In this document: positions 52,274 through 60,608 of the stretch, in pieces
Layout: each line of letters opens with the position of its first letter
How positions within the stretch are numbered: position 1 is the stretch's first letter
Assembly: GCF_001280595.1 (NCBI RefSeq)
Contig: NZ_LITU01000070.1
Location: forward strand, 199,707 to 263,706
DNA from: Paenibacillus xylanivorans
Lineage (GTDB): Bacteria > Bacillota > Bacilli > Paenibacillales > Paenibacillaceae
Length of the DNA stretch: 64,000 nt
Direction: 5' to 3'
Notes under the pieces: generated by a model
What the model saw: only the letters and a program-made list of their open reading frames with translations
What the model was told of the DNA's origin: nothing
The model's database searches: none
Translations under genes and position numbers: made by a program

Positions 52274-52861
52274 TCAAAAGTTGTACTTCTCTTTCACCGA
52301 ATTTTTTAGTTTTACATAATCATAATTTTCAAGCTCGAAATGTTCCATTCTGTTTGATATTTGATTTTCACCATTAGGGCTCATCTTATATTTCCCGTGA
52401 TATACAGCGATAGGAAGATATTTTTCTTCATTTTCTTTTTTTACTAAAAATAGAAGATACTTTGCTCCCTCTTCTGACATCTCATATCCTTCAGAGATCA
52501 AAACCTCATTTTCATTAAAAAATGCATATGGTTCATTAACAGTAATGATATCTTTTTCTGTATTATCAGAATTATTCATATAAACTGTTTCTACTTCAAA
52601 TTTGCTCTCTGTCCAGTAGTATAAAGGGAAATCCCCATCCATTATTACCTGATTAATTTTTTCATCTGTTGCTTTTGCCTCAACGATCAAATCAGCTTTT
52701 TTTTCTAGTTCAGCTACATCATCATATGTTCTCTCAAAAGCATCGTGCGCTTCATAAAACACCAGTTCGTCTGGGCTACCTGCGCTGATAAAATGACTTG
52801 AAGTTAAAAAAATTGTAAGACCTGCAAGAACTGTTAAAAGTATAAGTTTGTGTTTTCTCAT
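52274..52861 (-). CDS. Hypothetical exported protein
   Basis: A 195-residue protein with a signal peptide (R-K-H-K-L-I-L then a hydrophobic stretch to about residue 27). The mature part is acidic, rich in Glu, Asn and Tyr, and has no recognised domain. It follows the matrixin gene by 11 bases, so both are made together; an inhibitor, chaperone or substrate relation to that protease is possible but unsupported. Strongly AT-rich. Confidence 0.65.
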   Translation of the reverse strand: MRKHKLILLTVLAGLTIFLTSSHFISAGSPDELVFYEAHDAFERTYDDVAELEKKADLIVEAKATDEKINQVIMDGDFPLYYWTESKFEVETVYMNNSDNTEKDIITVNEPYAFFNENEVLISEGYEMSEEGAKYLLFLVKKENEEKYLPIAVYHGKYKMSPNGENQISNRMEHFELENYDYVKLKNSVKEKYNF

Positions 52862-52872
52862 CTGATCCCCTC

Positions 52873-53433
52873 CTAATTTCCATAAATAGCTTTAATAGCT
52901 GCATTGTCATCCCAAATTCTTGCTTCATTTGAACTACCAATACTTTCATACATTAAGGCATTGGTAACAGCTGAGTGATTTATACCCAAAGAATGGCCTA
53001 CTTCATGAGCCATTACGGCACTTATTCTTTGGTTATTATATTTTTTTGATACTGGATCATTAATCCGTATTCTTGATGCAGCATAGTTACAATCCCAACA
53101 GGCTGTTACCTGTCCTAACCAATTCCTACTATAGTTTAAAGCATCTGCGTAAACGCCATCTTTATTAATATCCCCAGCATATATTTTTATTTCTGCGCTA
53201 CTTTCAGTGCTAGTTGATGAAATAGAAACTTTTGAGCTGACTCCATTCCAATTAGTCAAACCATTATCTGTAGAACTACTATAACCATAGCTTGTAACAG
53301 ATTGATCTTTCCAGTATTTCAGAGAACCTGGGTTAGACCAACTACCTCCGTACAAACCATAGGCGTACGTTATGCTGCTAGAGATTAAGAATACTAATAA
53401 CATTGGTACCACTACCCTCGCAATTTTTTTCAT
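52873..53433 (-). CDS. Secreted matrixin-like zinc metalloprotease
   Basis: A 186-residue protein with a signal peptide cut near I-T-Y-A-Y. The mature part has A-H-E-V-G-H-S-L-G-I-N-H, the full H-E-x-x-H-x-x-G-x-x-H metzincin zinc motif, followed by M-Y-E-S, the likely Met-turn. The fold is therefore that of a small M10/matrixin-type protease. There is no clear propeptide cysteine switch. Two Cys in A-C-W-D-C-N may form a disulfide. AGGAGG lies before ATG. AT-rich, unlike the mannan locus to its left. Confidence 0.85.
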   Translation of the reverse strand: MKKIARVVVPMLLVFLISSSITYAYGLYGGSWSNPGSLKYWKDQSVTSYGYSSSTDNGLTNWNGVSSKVSISSTSTESSAEIKIYAGDINKDGVYADALNYSRNWLGQVTACWDCNYAASRIRINDPVSKKYNNQRISAVMAHEVGHSLGINHSAVTNALMYESIGSSNEARIWDDNAAIKAIYGN

Positions 53434-53594
53434 GTTTACCTCCTGTAAATTTGGGTTAAAATATCTTTTATTCTATATTATTCTATTATTTTGCATAATT
53501 CAAATATATTTACATTAAATCTCAAATGAATGTAACTATTTAGTTATTCATACGTCTAATATTAGGAAATAAAATAATGAAGGGGTGGGTTATT

Positions 53595-53948
53595 TTGAAT
53601 AAAATTATTTTGGGGTGCATAGTGGCTGTAATAATAGTCTTGAGCGGCTGTTCAACAAATCAAGAGAATGATATTTCATTAGATAAAGAACAATCGTATG
53701 TACCAATGGTGAATTTAAATGGAACCATTTATTCCTCGTATAGCTTAACAAAACAAGAAAAATATACAGCAGGTGAAGTACTTGGAAAAATCAAAAAAAG
53801 GGTACCATCCTCTGATATCCAAAAGGAAAATTTAACCTCCAATTATTACGATGAAGGAACTGTTATTTATAATGTCAGCGAGGATAAAGAGATATTTCTA
53901 ATTGAAGAATCACCTGGTGTTTATTCCGTTCTAAAAAAATTAGAGTAA
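53595..53948 (+). CDS. Small hypothetical lipoprotein
   Basis: A 117-residue protein starting at TTG, 9 bases behind AAGGGG. The N-terminus is a lipoprotein signal ending V-L-S-G-C-S. The mature part (Y-V-P-M-V-N-L-N-G-T-I-Y, then E-V-L-G-K-I-K-K-R-V) resembles small DUF-type lipoproteins of Bacillales that pair one Y-x-x-x-Y strand with G-x-V-Y, but no family was fixed. AT-rich, part of the same island as the matrixin pair. Confidence 0.65.
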   Translation: MNKIILGCIVAVIIVLSGCSTNQENDISLDKEQSYVPMVNLNGTIYSSYSLTKQEKYTAGEVLGKIKKRVPSSDIQKENLTSNYYDEGTVIYNVSEDKEIFLIEESPGVYSVLKKLE

Positions 53949-54302
53949 TGTTTGAATCTGCGACAGATAAAAGCCTTCAACATTCTCCCAGACCCACTTT
54001 ACTGAGTTTAAGAAGTCCATATGCTTTCCTGTCATCTTAGTACTCGTGTAAAACATCTTTAGTTCAACTTATATTGAGTAAATTCCGCGATTTCTGATCA
54101 AACGTTGCAGTTGTTTCTTGAACTGTAGATGGAACATTTTTCAAACCTGTGCTGTGAGATACGAACAATGCGAATGCAACTTTTGATGCAACCAAATCCA
54201 ATAATATCCAGTATTTCTCCATCTACATCAATGCTGTGGATGCAAGCCAGCCTGTCTCGGGCACATTGGTTTTGATAATATCCGTGCTGTGAGCAAGCAA
54301 TA
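53949..54302. pseudogene. Non-coding stretch with possible relic of a secreted protein
   Basis: About 350 bases without an intact gene. On the minus strand, around 54060-54150, a frame reads G-L-K-N-V-P-S-T-V-Q-E-T-T-A-T-F-D-Q-K then stops soon after. T-A-T-F-D-x-K is reminiscent of X2/Ig-like modules of secreted enzymes. No start or complete module is present, so this may be decayed DNA or chance. Confidence 0.2.
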
Positions 54303-54342
54303 GGCAAAAAGAAGAACCTACCATCTTCGCGGGTAGGTTCTT
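54303..54342 (-). terminator. Terminator of the stalk-domain protein gene
   Basis: AAGAACCTACC pairs perfectly with GGTAGGTTCTT; on the minus strand CTTTTTG follows. Confidence 0.75.
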
Positions 54343-54420
54343 AAAGTGCCTTTTTCGACTATGGGGAATCTGTAATTAGATACTTCAAAATTCTTTGATT
54401 CTTATGGAACAACTTTCGAA

Positions 54421-56127
54421 TTAATGAAGGGGAATGGTGTAAAACGTACGTTTTCCATCCACGTTGGTATACCAGATGATGCGGTTATCGATGACAATGG
54501 GATCCGTTTCAGATAATACATAGTGAGGTAAGCTTTGGATTTCCCCTAATGTATTGCCTTTTCCGTCAATCTCAACATATTTGACATCATGGGGATGGTT
54601 ATTCATATCGAATTCTTGCCAAAGAACGATCATGTTATCGTCAGAACGTTTGATCAATTTCGGTATAGAAGCCATATGGTCGCTTCCAATATATTTACTC
54701 AAGGTAACCTGTTTTGCAGCAGAGCTATTAAAATTGGCTTTGGGCATCAGGCTAAGAATAATATCCCGTTGATCTCGGGGTAACCCAACCATCTCGTAGG
54801 AAGTATACTCTGTTACATAAGAGTGATCTATGGAGTTCATAGCAACCATATAATAGTCATTGGACATTTCAAAGCCTCCGAGAGATACTCCCGTCGTGTT
54901 TGCACCAATTCTGCCTGGAATCTTGAATAAGTCTGCCTCGGTATAATTCGATCCATTACCCCGATGAACAACAATAGAGCGAGGGTAGGCATCTCCATGA
55001 TCCACAAGGACAGGTGTGCTCCCATCGAACTGTACATATTGATCAAAGGAATGGCTCACATGATTCTTCTGAAATTGACCCAGGTCATTTGAGACAGTCA
55101 TTGTTGAAGTATTTACTTGAATCGTTAACTGAGACTGATGGTTAAGTCCGTCCGATGTAGTATAACGTTTGCGTGCGGTGTGGAAGATGAGTGTATTCTC
55201 ACGCTCCGCCATTCTCCCCGATCCGTGAGCGAACGGTTCTATAGTATAGCTTTCTCCACCTTTGATCGACAGACTATCCAACCGCTTGAAGTTTTTGTCA
55301 TATCGAACGATACGGATAACTTCCTTATCATCGTTTTCTTCTTTATTTTCCTGTCCAAAGGCAATATAGTTGTAGATTTTACCGCTATAGAACCCTCCAA
55401 ACAACGGAAGTTCCAAATCAACCTTATGATTCTCGATTAGTTCGAAATTGGTATTGTAAGTCTCAATGGTCACTCCTTGGTTGGCCTCGACCACACTAAC
55501 CGTTTGATCCGCGTTATTAATGAGATAGGAGAGGATCGGGCTCTTCCATCTTGGGAATTCAGATGATATGACATTGTCATTGATGTTGAATGTAATGTTT
55601 GCACGATATGTATTCTCAACGGCTTTGGAAAAAATATTAATCTGATTGGAGGTTTCATCGAACTCAACTTCAAAAGGTATTTGTGCAGCTAAATCTCTAA
55701 GTTGAAAATAATTAGATCCATCTATATTGTATGCTTTAAGTTGTTGAGGAGCTCCATTAACGATTACTTTGGCATTTGACAAAATAGCCGTGTAGCTCTT
55801 GTTTGAAGAGTAGGACGTTTGTTTAATCGAATCATCAGGAGTATAAGACTGTTCCTTCACGATCTCGATCGCGTTGGTTCCCGTATTCCATGTGACATCA
55901 AACTCACTTGTTGTTCCTGATAAATGCTTGGAAATATCTCTTAGACTGTAATAGTTGCTTCCTGCAATATTGAAACCGGATAATCGTATTGTTTTTCCAT
56001 TCACAGTAACCTTGCTTTTGGTAACACTAGCTTCGGCTTTTACCTTAACAGAATTGGCGTAGGTAGATGTGCTCGAAGCTGGAAAAGCTACGAATAAAGC
56101 CAATAGTACGAACCATATCTTTCTCAT
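54421..56127 (-). CDS. Secreted protein with two copper amine oxidase N-type stalk domains
   Basis: A 568-residue exported protein (signal peptide to about residue 24). Two copies of the Cu_amine_oxidN1-type stalk domain follow: V-T-V-N-G-K-T-I-R-L-S-G-F with Y-Y-S-L-R-D-I-S (about 38-90), then V-I-V-N-G-A-P-Q-Q-L-K-A-Y with Y-F-Q-L-R-D-L-A (about 120-170). The remaining 390 residues form beta-rich repeats, perhaps a propeller, without a recognised catalytic motif. Such stalk domains are common on Paenibacillus surface proteins. No amine-oxidase catalytic part is present, so that activity is not implied. Confidence 0.8.
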   Translation of the reverse strand: MRKIWFVLLALFVAFPASSTSTYANSVKVKAEASVTKSKVTVNGKTIRLSGFNIAGSNYYSLRDISKHLSGTTSEFDVTWNTGTNAIEIVKEQSYTPDDSIKQTSYSSNKSYTAILSNAKVIVNGAPQQLKAYNIDGSNYFQLRDLAAQIPFEVEFDETSNQINIFSKAVENTYRANITFNINDNVISSEFPRWKSPILSYLINNADQTVSVVEANQGVTIETYNTNFELIENHKVDLELPLFGGFYSGKIYNYIAFGQENKEENDDKEVIRIVRYDKNFKRLDSLSIKGGESYTIEPFAHGSGRMAERENTLIFHTARKRYTTSDGLNHQSQLTIQVNTSTMTVSNDLGQFQKNHVSHSFDQYVQFDGSTPVLVDHGDAYPRSIVVHRGNGSNYTEADLFKIPGRIGANTTGVSLGGFEMSNDYYMVAMNSIDHSYVTEYTSYEMVGLPRDQRDIILSLMPKANFNSSAAKQVTLSKYIGSDHMASIPKLIKRSDDNMIVLWQEFDMNNHPHDVKYVEIDGKGNTLGEIQSLPHYVLSETDPIVIDNRIIWYTNVDGKRTFYTIPLH

Positions 56128-56314
56128 TTTCGTGATCCTCCATGCTTTTGTGATGTTATAAGACGGCCATTGAATCTATGGATACCTCCTTTTATGGCAA
56201 CACTGTCACAACGTCTTATTTTAAGCGTACTATCCATATTATGGAAGGATACAATTGGGTATTTTCTAAGCGATGGAGGATGTACATTCTGATAGAATTT
56301 TAGGATTAACTAAC

Positions 56315-56893
56315 TTAAATCATCTTCTGTCCAATCTGCTCAATCTTCTCCAACCATTTCTTTCTCTGTTCCTCGGACTGTTTGCCCACCAGATCTACAG
56401 GTGTTATGCGCACAGGTTTGATGCCTGTCAGAGCAAAGGTGGAGATCTTCATCATTTTGTGTGCGGGCTCACCCTGAAACCATTTGTAGTACCAGCTCGG
56501 ACCATCCATTGTGGTGATCATGCGAGCCGTACGGCCTTTGAGCAGCTGATCCGGGAAAAGTTTACCTTTGTGATATTTGAAGGCATAGCCTGGCATGAAG
56601 ATGCGGTCGATGAATCCTTTGAACAAAGCTGGCGGTCCTCCCCACCAAATCGGGAATACCCATACCAAATGCTCTGCCCACTTAATAGCCTCTTGGGCTT
56701 CCAGCAAGTCCGGTTCAAGCGGCAGTTTATTTCGATATCCACCAGCTAAATTCATATTGAATTCCAGCTCGTTCAGGGTGATCATGCGGACTTCTGCACC
56801 AGATGAGACAGCACCTTTTCGGTATGCTTCGGCGAGAGCGCCGTTGTAGCTAGGAGAGACGGGATTGCCTTGGATAATTAATATTTTTTTCAT
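56315..56893 (-). CDS. NAD(P)H dehydrogenase (quinone), flavodoxin-fold
   Basis: A 192-residue FMN protein of the Flavodoxin_2 family: K-K-I-L-I-I-Q-G-N-P near the N-terminus, then F-P-I-W-W-G-G-P-P-A-L-F-K-G-F-I-D-R, the classic quinone-reductase loop. It reduces quinones or similar electrophiles with NAD(P)H. The internal ATG is used; the GTG upstream is too close to AGGAA. Its promoter carries a site matching the operator of the neighbouring TetR gene, so it is a likely target. Confidence 0.85.
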   Translation of the reverse strand: MKKILIIQGNPVSPSYNGALAEAYRKGAVSSGAEVRMITLNELEFNMNLAGGYRNKLPLEPDLLEAQEAIKWAEHLVWVFPIWWGGPPALFKGFIDRIFMPGYAFKYHKGKLFPDQLLKGRTARMITTMDGPSWYYKWFQGEPAHKMMKISTFALTGIKPVRITPVDLVGKQSEEQRKKWLEKIEQIGQKMI

Positions 56894-56918
56894 GAAGGAT
56901 GACACTTCCTGACTATTT

Positions 56919-56936
56919 TAGTTAATGAACACTAAC
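56919..56936 (-). promoter_or_regulatory. TetR-type operator of the quinone reductase gene
   Basis: TAGTTAATGAACACTAAC aligns with the 20-bp site in front of the TetR gene at about 16 positions and lies about 30 bases upstream of the reductase start. Confidence 0.6.
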
Positions 56937-57022
56937 CTCATGTACAAAAAGAAAAGGTCACGAATGACCCGGTAATCGATCAGAATTTTCTGACGGTTTA
57001 TTGACGATTGTTCTTTTTCTTT

Positions 57023-57613
57023 TTATTCCAATGGTAGCTGCCCCAACATCGACGCTAGACGATGAACGGTTTCCCCGGTATACGGGACGAGCAGCTCGGG
57101 CAGTTCACCCTGCATACTGGAGACGGCCATCCGTGTAATAGCGCCGATGACCAGTACGGCCGTGAGCCTTGAATCTTGAGCAGGCAGTTCACCCCGCATC
57201 ACTCCCAGATCAATCAGGTCTATCAACGCATCGAGCGGCTGGCGGTAATCTTCACTGCTTCCGACTTCAATAAATATTTCGTGATTTTGCGAAATCAGCA
57301 GCAGTCCGTAAGGATCTTCATCGTGCAATTGAAGAACCTCGGTAATCAGTTGCCGGAAGCGCTCCAGCACCGGACCTTCCTGGTGAACATAACCGTCAAT
57401 CAAGGCGGTATAGTCCGCGCAATATTGGGTGAAGGCTTCGAGAGCAACGGCATCTTTATTTTTAAAATGTTTGTAGATCGCCGCATCTGTTACTCCGGCG
57501 GCGTCACCGATCTCTTTGACGGAAATGCCGTCAACGCCTTTGGTTGCAAACAAGCGCATCGCCGCTTGTAGGATGTCTTTCTTTTTGCTGTCCACATGAG
57601 GTTTGTTCTTCAT
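57023..57613 (-). CDS. TetR family transcriptional repressor
   Basis: A 196-residue regulator. The HTH (about 20-60) reads A-T-K-G-V-D-G-I-S-V-K-E-I-G-D-A-A-G-V, then A-I-Y-K-H-F-K-N-K. The C-terminal ligand domain is not assigned to a subclass. ATG 57613 is used; no good Shine-Dalgarno sequence is visible for it. Its start lies just after a near-perfect 20-bp palindrome, so it is probably self-repressing. It is transcribed in the same direction as the quinone reductase gene, 130 bases upstream of it. Confidence 0.88.
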   Translation of the reverse strand: MKNKPHVDSKKKDILQAAMRLFATKGVDGISVKEIGDAAGVTDAAIYKHFKNKDAVALEAFTQYCADYTALIDGYVHQEGPVLERFRQLITEVLQLHDEDPYGLLLISQNHEIFIEVGSSEDYRQPLDALIDLIDLGVMRGELPAQDSRLTAVLVIGAITRMAVSSMQGELPELLVPYTGETVHRLASMLGQLPLE

Positions 57614-57620
57614 GATTGTA

Positions 57621-57640
57621 TAGTAAGTGATCACTAACTA
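57621..57640 (-). promoter_or_regulatory. TetR-type operator of the repressor gene
   Basis: TAGTAAGTGATCACTAACTA is a 20-bp palindrome with one mismatched pair (AGTGATCACT core perfect). It covers the presumed promoter directly before the TetR start codon. Confidence 0.75.
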
Positions 57641-57896
57641 AATTGCAACAATAATATATGAATTGCCTTATATCCTGCCTCCAGAATGCTTCTGTTAAAA
57701 GCTTGCAGCCTGGTGGGTGTCAACGTATGATGAATAGAAATGAGCATTTTACATCATGGGCGAGTACGTTTTACAAACTGCAAGATATAGAGGGATACGC
57801 CCTGTTCAACGGGAGCTTGTACCTGTGGGTGTGGGGGAAGCTAATGAGGCAAAATGCCGGAGTTTTCATTCGGACAAATTACGGAGGACACGGAGT

Positions 57897-58880
57897 ATGG
57901 GGGACCAGGGGAATGCAGAATTACATGTTCCTTGCTGGGTGACCCCGCAAGGAACGCTGAATGACCGCTATGTATGCAAACGTGAACGGCTGTACAAAGG
58001 AATGAACGGCAGATATGTCGAGCGATTCACAGTCCCAGGCGGTGAAAGCTATATTTTTAAGCCGCTGACCCATCACGGACAGCATGGACGTGAACAGCGG
58101 ATGGCAGAGTATGTGCTGGCGTATTTACCGCCGATCTATCCCCGGCTCATCGCTGCATCGGTCAGAGACGCTACACCTGATCAGAGCTGGCTCATCTATG
58201 AGGATCTGGGGCAATTGGTGCATGATTCGCGGGAAAATACGCTGTTAGATGCTGCTGCAAACATGGCCGAATGGCACGCAATACCCGTTTCCGGCTGGGA
58301 CGAATTGCCTCGTGAAGGTCAGAAACCACCTATTCGGAACATGCTGGATGATCTGCTTGGGCAAAAGGAAGCGACCGCTGATTTGTTATCCAAGCTGGAG
58401 ATTACACTGTCTCCAGCGGATTGGGAAGACATCACCACATTAATCCACAGGGCAGAGGAAGAATTGCCTCCTGTTCTGTGTCACGGTGATCTTCATCCCG
58501 GCAACCTGGCGGATGTGAATGGCAGACTGGTCATCATCGATTGGGAGCATGCCCATCTCAACACGCCTCTTTGGGACGTGTATCATCTGGTGGATCTATC
58601 GCATCCGCTGTACCCGAGAACCGTTACGCCTGAGCTGCGGGAGCGAATTATTGATGTTTATTTGGACGGGCTGGAGCGCCATAGCGTTCAGGTTGACGGG
58701 GTTTCTTTTAAAAGGTGGTACAGCGCATATGCCATTGTATTCTCGCTCTGGATGCTGCGTCTGATTGATGGGGATTTGAGAAGTGCAGACTGTGTATGGC
58801 CCGAGGAACAGCTGCGGAACCAGTGGCACGAGACGGCAATGACGCTGAAACAGTGCATGAAGCAGTGTTGTAGGGAATAG
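57897..58880 (+). CDS. Aminoglycoside phosphotransferase-like kinase
   Basis: A 327-residue kinase-fold protein. L-C-H-G-D-L-H-P-G-N carries the catalytic Asp (Brenner motif) and I-I-D-W-E-H-A the metal-binding Asp. E-S-Y-I-F-K-P-L has the ATP-binding lysine. Most chromosomal members of this group act on small metabolites or glycosyl compounds, not on antibiotics. ATG 57897 is chosen, with GGAGGA 8 bases upstream; the longer frame reads low-conservation sequence. Its stop is 18 bases before the glycosyltransferase gene, forming a unit with it. Confidence 0.85.
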   Translation: MGDQGNAELHVPCWVTPQGTLNDRYVCKRERLYKGMNGRYVERFTVPGGESYIFKPLTHHGQHGREQRMAEYVLAYLPPIYPRLIAASVRDATPDQSWLIYEDLGQLVHDSRENTLLDAAANMAEWHAIPVSGWDELPREGQKPPIRNMLDDLLGQKEATADLLSKLEITLSPADWEDITTLIHRAEEELPPVLCHGDLHPGNLADVNGRLVIIDWEHAHLNTPLWDVYHLVDLSHPLYPRTVTPELRERIIDVYLDGLERHSVQVDGVSFKRWYSAYAIVFSLWMLRLIDGDLRSADCVWPEEQLRNQWHETAMTLKQCMKQCCRE

Positions 58881-58898
58881 AAATGAGGGGTGCAGAAC

Positions 58899-59897
58899 AT
58901 GCGTAAAGTAGGACTCGTAATGCGTAAAATTCAATTCACGGAGTCACAGGGCCCGCGCGTATTTGCGGATCGGCTGAAGCAGATTGGGCTGGAGCTGGGC
59001 GTGGAGGTTGTGTTCATCTCGCCGGAGCGCCATGTCAGCGGATATGACTGGTTGCCAGGTTATGAGCATGAGAAAGGCGACCTAGTGAACTATGATATCG
59101 TACTGGACCAGATATATAGCCAAAATATAGAGCATGTCATCTACACCGTATCGGGGTTTACGTTTTTGAAGATGTTTTTACCGAAGAGCGTGTTGTTCCC
59201 GCACAGCTTTCCCGACCCGGCGCTGACGGGATATGAGATGATGAAGCCATTCTATACAATGGTGGATAAAGCGATTGTGCAGACGGAGTTTTTGAAAACA
59301 GAGCTGGGCCGCAATTTCGGGGTACATGACGTGAACGTCATCCCGATTGGCTTTAGCGAAGAGCTGGCGAACCGGCACTATGACCCGAGTCAGGTTGTGC
59401 ATAATCGGGTGCTCTGGATCGGTCGGGATGAGGCAAATCGTCGCCCGGATTTGGTGCTGGAATATGCCCGACAGAACCCGGGCAAGGAAGTGTACATGGT
59501 ATTCGGCGGTCGCCGCTATGAGGAAAGCATGAAGAAATACAACATTCCAGACAACGTAAAACTGCAATTTGCGCTGACACAGGATGAAGTATTCACCCTG
59601 ATGAATTCGTCCAAGGTATATTGGAGCTGTTCGGCTTTTGATACGTTTGCGATGCCGCTGACTGAAGCGATGGCGATGGGCAAAATGGTTGTGAAGCCGG
59701 AGCATGCCTGTTACGGTCACATTCGATCTACCCATGCCTTTGCTGGCAATGAAGATAACTGGTTTGAACTAGTGAACATGGCCGCTGCCGCGCCGCGCAA
59801 TGTGTCGGAAGACAACCGGGAGTATGCGTTTGGAGCCTTTTCTCGCACGATTATGAAAGAAGGATACCGGGACTTTTTCGCCAACTGGTTGAAGTAA
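58899..59897 (+). CDS. Glycosyltransferase family protein
   Basis: A 332-residue protein with a GT-B type C-terminal domain: H-N-R-V-L-W-I-G-R-D-E-A-N-R-R-P-D, V-Y-M-V-F-G-G-R-R-Y and the acceptor loop S-C-S-A-F-D-T-F-A-M-P-L-T-E-A-M-A-M-G. The last block is the E-x(7)-E-type donor site of GT4-like enzymes (E in L-T-E-A-M). ATG 58899 follows GAGGGG. The donor sugar and acceptor are not visible. Probably co-transcribed with the kinase-like gene and the small membrane protein gene after it. Confidence 0.8.
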   Translation: MRKVGLVMRKIQFTESQGPRVFADRLKQIGLELGVEVVFISPERHVSGYDWLPGYEHEKGDLVNYDIVLDQIYSQNIEHVIYTVSGFTFLKMFLPKSVLFPHSFPDPALTGYEMMKPFYTMVDKAIVQTEFLKTELGRNFGVHDVNVIPIGFSEELANRHYDPSQVVHNRVLWIGRDEANRRPDLVLEYARQNPGKEVYMVFGGRRYEESMKKYNIPDNVKLQFALTQDEVFTLMNSSKVYWSCSAFDTFAMPLTEAMAMGKMVVKPEHACYGHIRSTHAFAGNEDNWFELVNMAAAAPRNVSEDNREYAFGAFSRTIMKEGYRDFFANWLK

Positions 59898-59951
59898 TAC
59901 ATGGTCTGTAACGACGTGCTCTAACCATTCAGCATGAAGGAGGAGAATCTT

Positions 59952-60236
59952 ATGGAAGTACTCATCCTGTGGACGCTCGGCATGTGGGCGGTGCAGCTGC
60001 TGATCGAATGGCTCATTTATCGGATGCAGGGCCGTCGAATGACCTGGGTTCAATATTTACTGCCCTGTGTGGCCTTGCTCGGCGGAGCCACTGTGATCAT
60101 GATTAGCATTGATATTGGTGGGTGGAACGGCATCGGATATGCCTTGCTTGGCGCATCGCTGGGTACATCGGGAATGTTGACACTAATTACGGTGGCAATT
60201 ACGGATGTGGTGTTTCGGCGTCGGGGTAGGAATTAA
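59952..60236 (+). CDS. Small membrane protein
   Basis: A 94-residue protein with three hydrophobic segments (about 3-23, 33-55, 62-86) and a basic C-terminus R-R-R-G-R-N. It is similar in size and layout to YesK-like proteins, but that is uncertain. AAGGAGGAG just before ATG gives strong initiation. It follows the glycosyltransferase gene by about 55 bases without a terminator. Confidence 0.7.
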   Translation: MEVLILWTLGMWAVQLLIEWLIYRMQGRRMTWVQYLLPCVALLGGATVIMISIDIGGWNGIGYALLGASLGTSGMLTLITVAITDVVFRRRGRN

Positions 60237-60286
60237 TCGGAACGGTTAAGCTGTGGGCAGTAAGAAAGATTTGGGCGATCAGACGG

Positions 60287-60316
60287 TTGCAGGAATGCAT
60301 TCGTCTGTGATATATT
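60287..60316 (+). promoter_or_regulatory. Promoter of the ABC-F leader
   Basis: TTGCAG (60287-60292), an 18-base spacer and TATATT (60311-60316) form a fair promoter 33 bases before the short leader ORF. GAATGCATTC (60293-60302), a perfect palindrome, lies in the spacer. Confidence 0.5.
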
Positions 60317-60348
60317 GACATTAATTATGACAAGGGAGGTGAAGACAG

Positions 60349-60510
60349 GTGAATCACGAGATGCTTAACAACCGTATTAGCCAGCTGCCGATTGCTATGG
60401 CTGGCATTGTTCATACTTTTCCAACTAACGGGAGAAGTCTGTCCAAATTTGAATATACGGAAATTAACATTTGCGAGAAGATGCCTGCCTTGACCTCATT
60501 CGGACGATAA
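60349..60510 (+). CDS. Short leader ORF (53 codons) upstream of the ABC-F gene
   Basis: GTG start 6 bases behind a near-perfect AGGGAGGTGA, encoding M-N-H-E-M-L-N-N-R-I-S. The peptide resembles no known protein. It ends 24 bases before a Rho-independent terminator that precedes the ABC-F start codon. This is the usual layout of ribosome-mediated attenuation, where a stalled ribosome in the leader lets transcription pass the terminator. The leader is longer than most known examples, so it may also be an independent small protein. Confidence 0.55.
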   Translation: MNHEMLNNRISQLPIAMAGIVHTFPTNGRSLSKFEYTEINICEKMPALTSFGR

Positions 60511-60532
60511 GCAATTTTGCTTGAATTCTGAA

Positions 60533-60565
60533 GGGCCGCGGAGCTAACCTCCTGCGGCTCTTTTT
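60533..60565 (+). terminator. Intrinsic terminator inside the ABC-F leader
   Basis: GGGCCGC pairs with GCGGCTC (one mismatch), with an inner GGAG/CTCC stem, followed by five T. It lies 44 bases before the ABC-F start codon, between the leader ORF and the main gene. A small hairpin AAGCAA/TTGCTT (60509-60522) just upstream could be part of the switch. Confidence 0.7.
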
Positions 60566-60608
60566 GTGTTGCGGTCAGGCTCTTCCAATCCATAGGAGGA
60601 ACCTTATT

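Noticed and set aside
54421..56127. Reading the stalk-domain protein as a copper amine oxidase
   Set aside because: Only the N-terminal stalk domain type is present, twice; the catalytic domain with its topaquinone motif N-Y-D/E is not seen.
57658..57942. A 94-codon plus-strand frame between the TetR gene and the kinase-like gene
   Set aside because: It overlaps the true start of the kinase-like gene, has no Shine-Dalgarno sequence and an atypical Trp/Gly-rich composition.
60315..60345. TTGACA at 60315-60320 as a promoter -35 box for the ABC-F leader
   Set aside because: At 16-18 bases downstream there is only GGTGAA-like sequence, which is the Shine-Dalgarno region; the TTGCAG-TATATT pair just upstream fits better.
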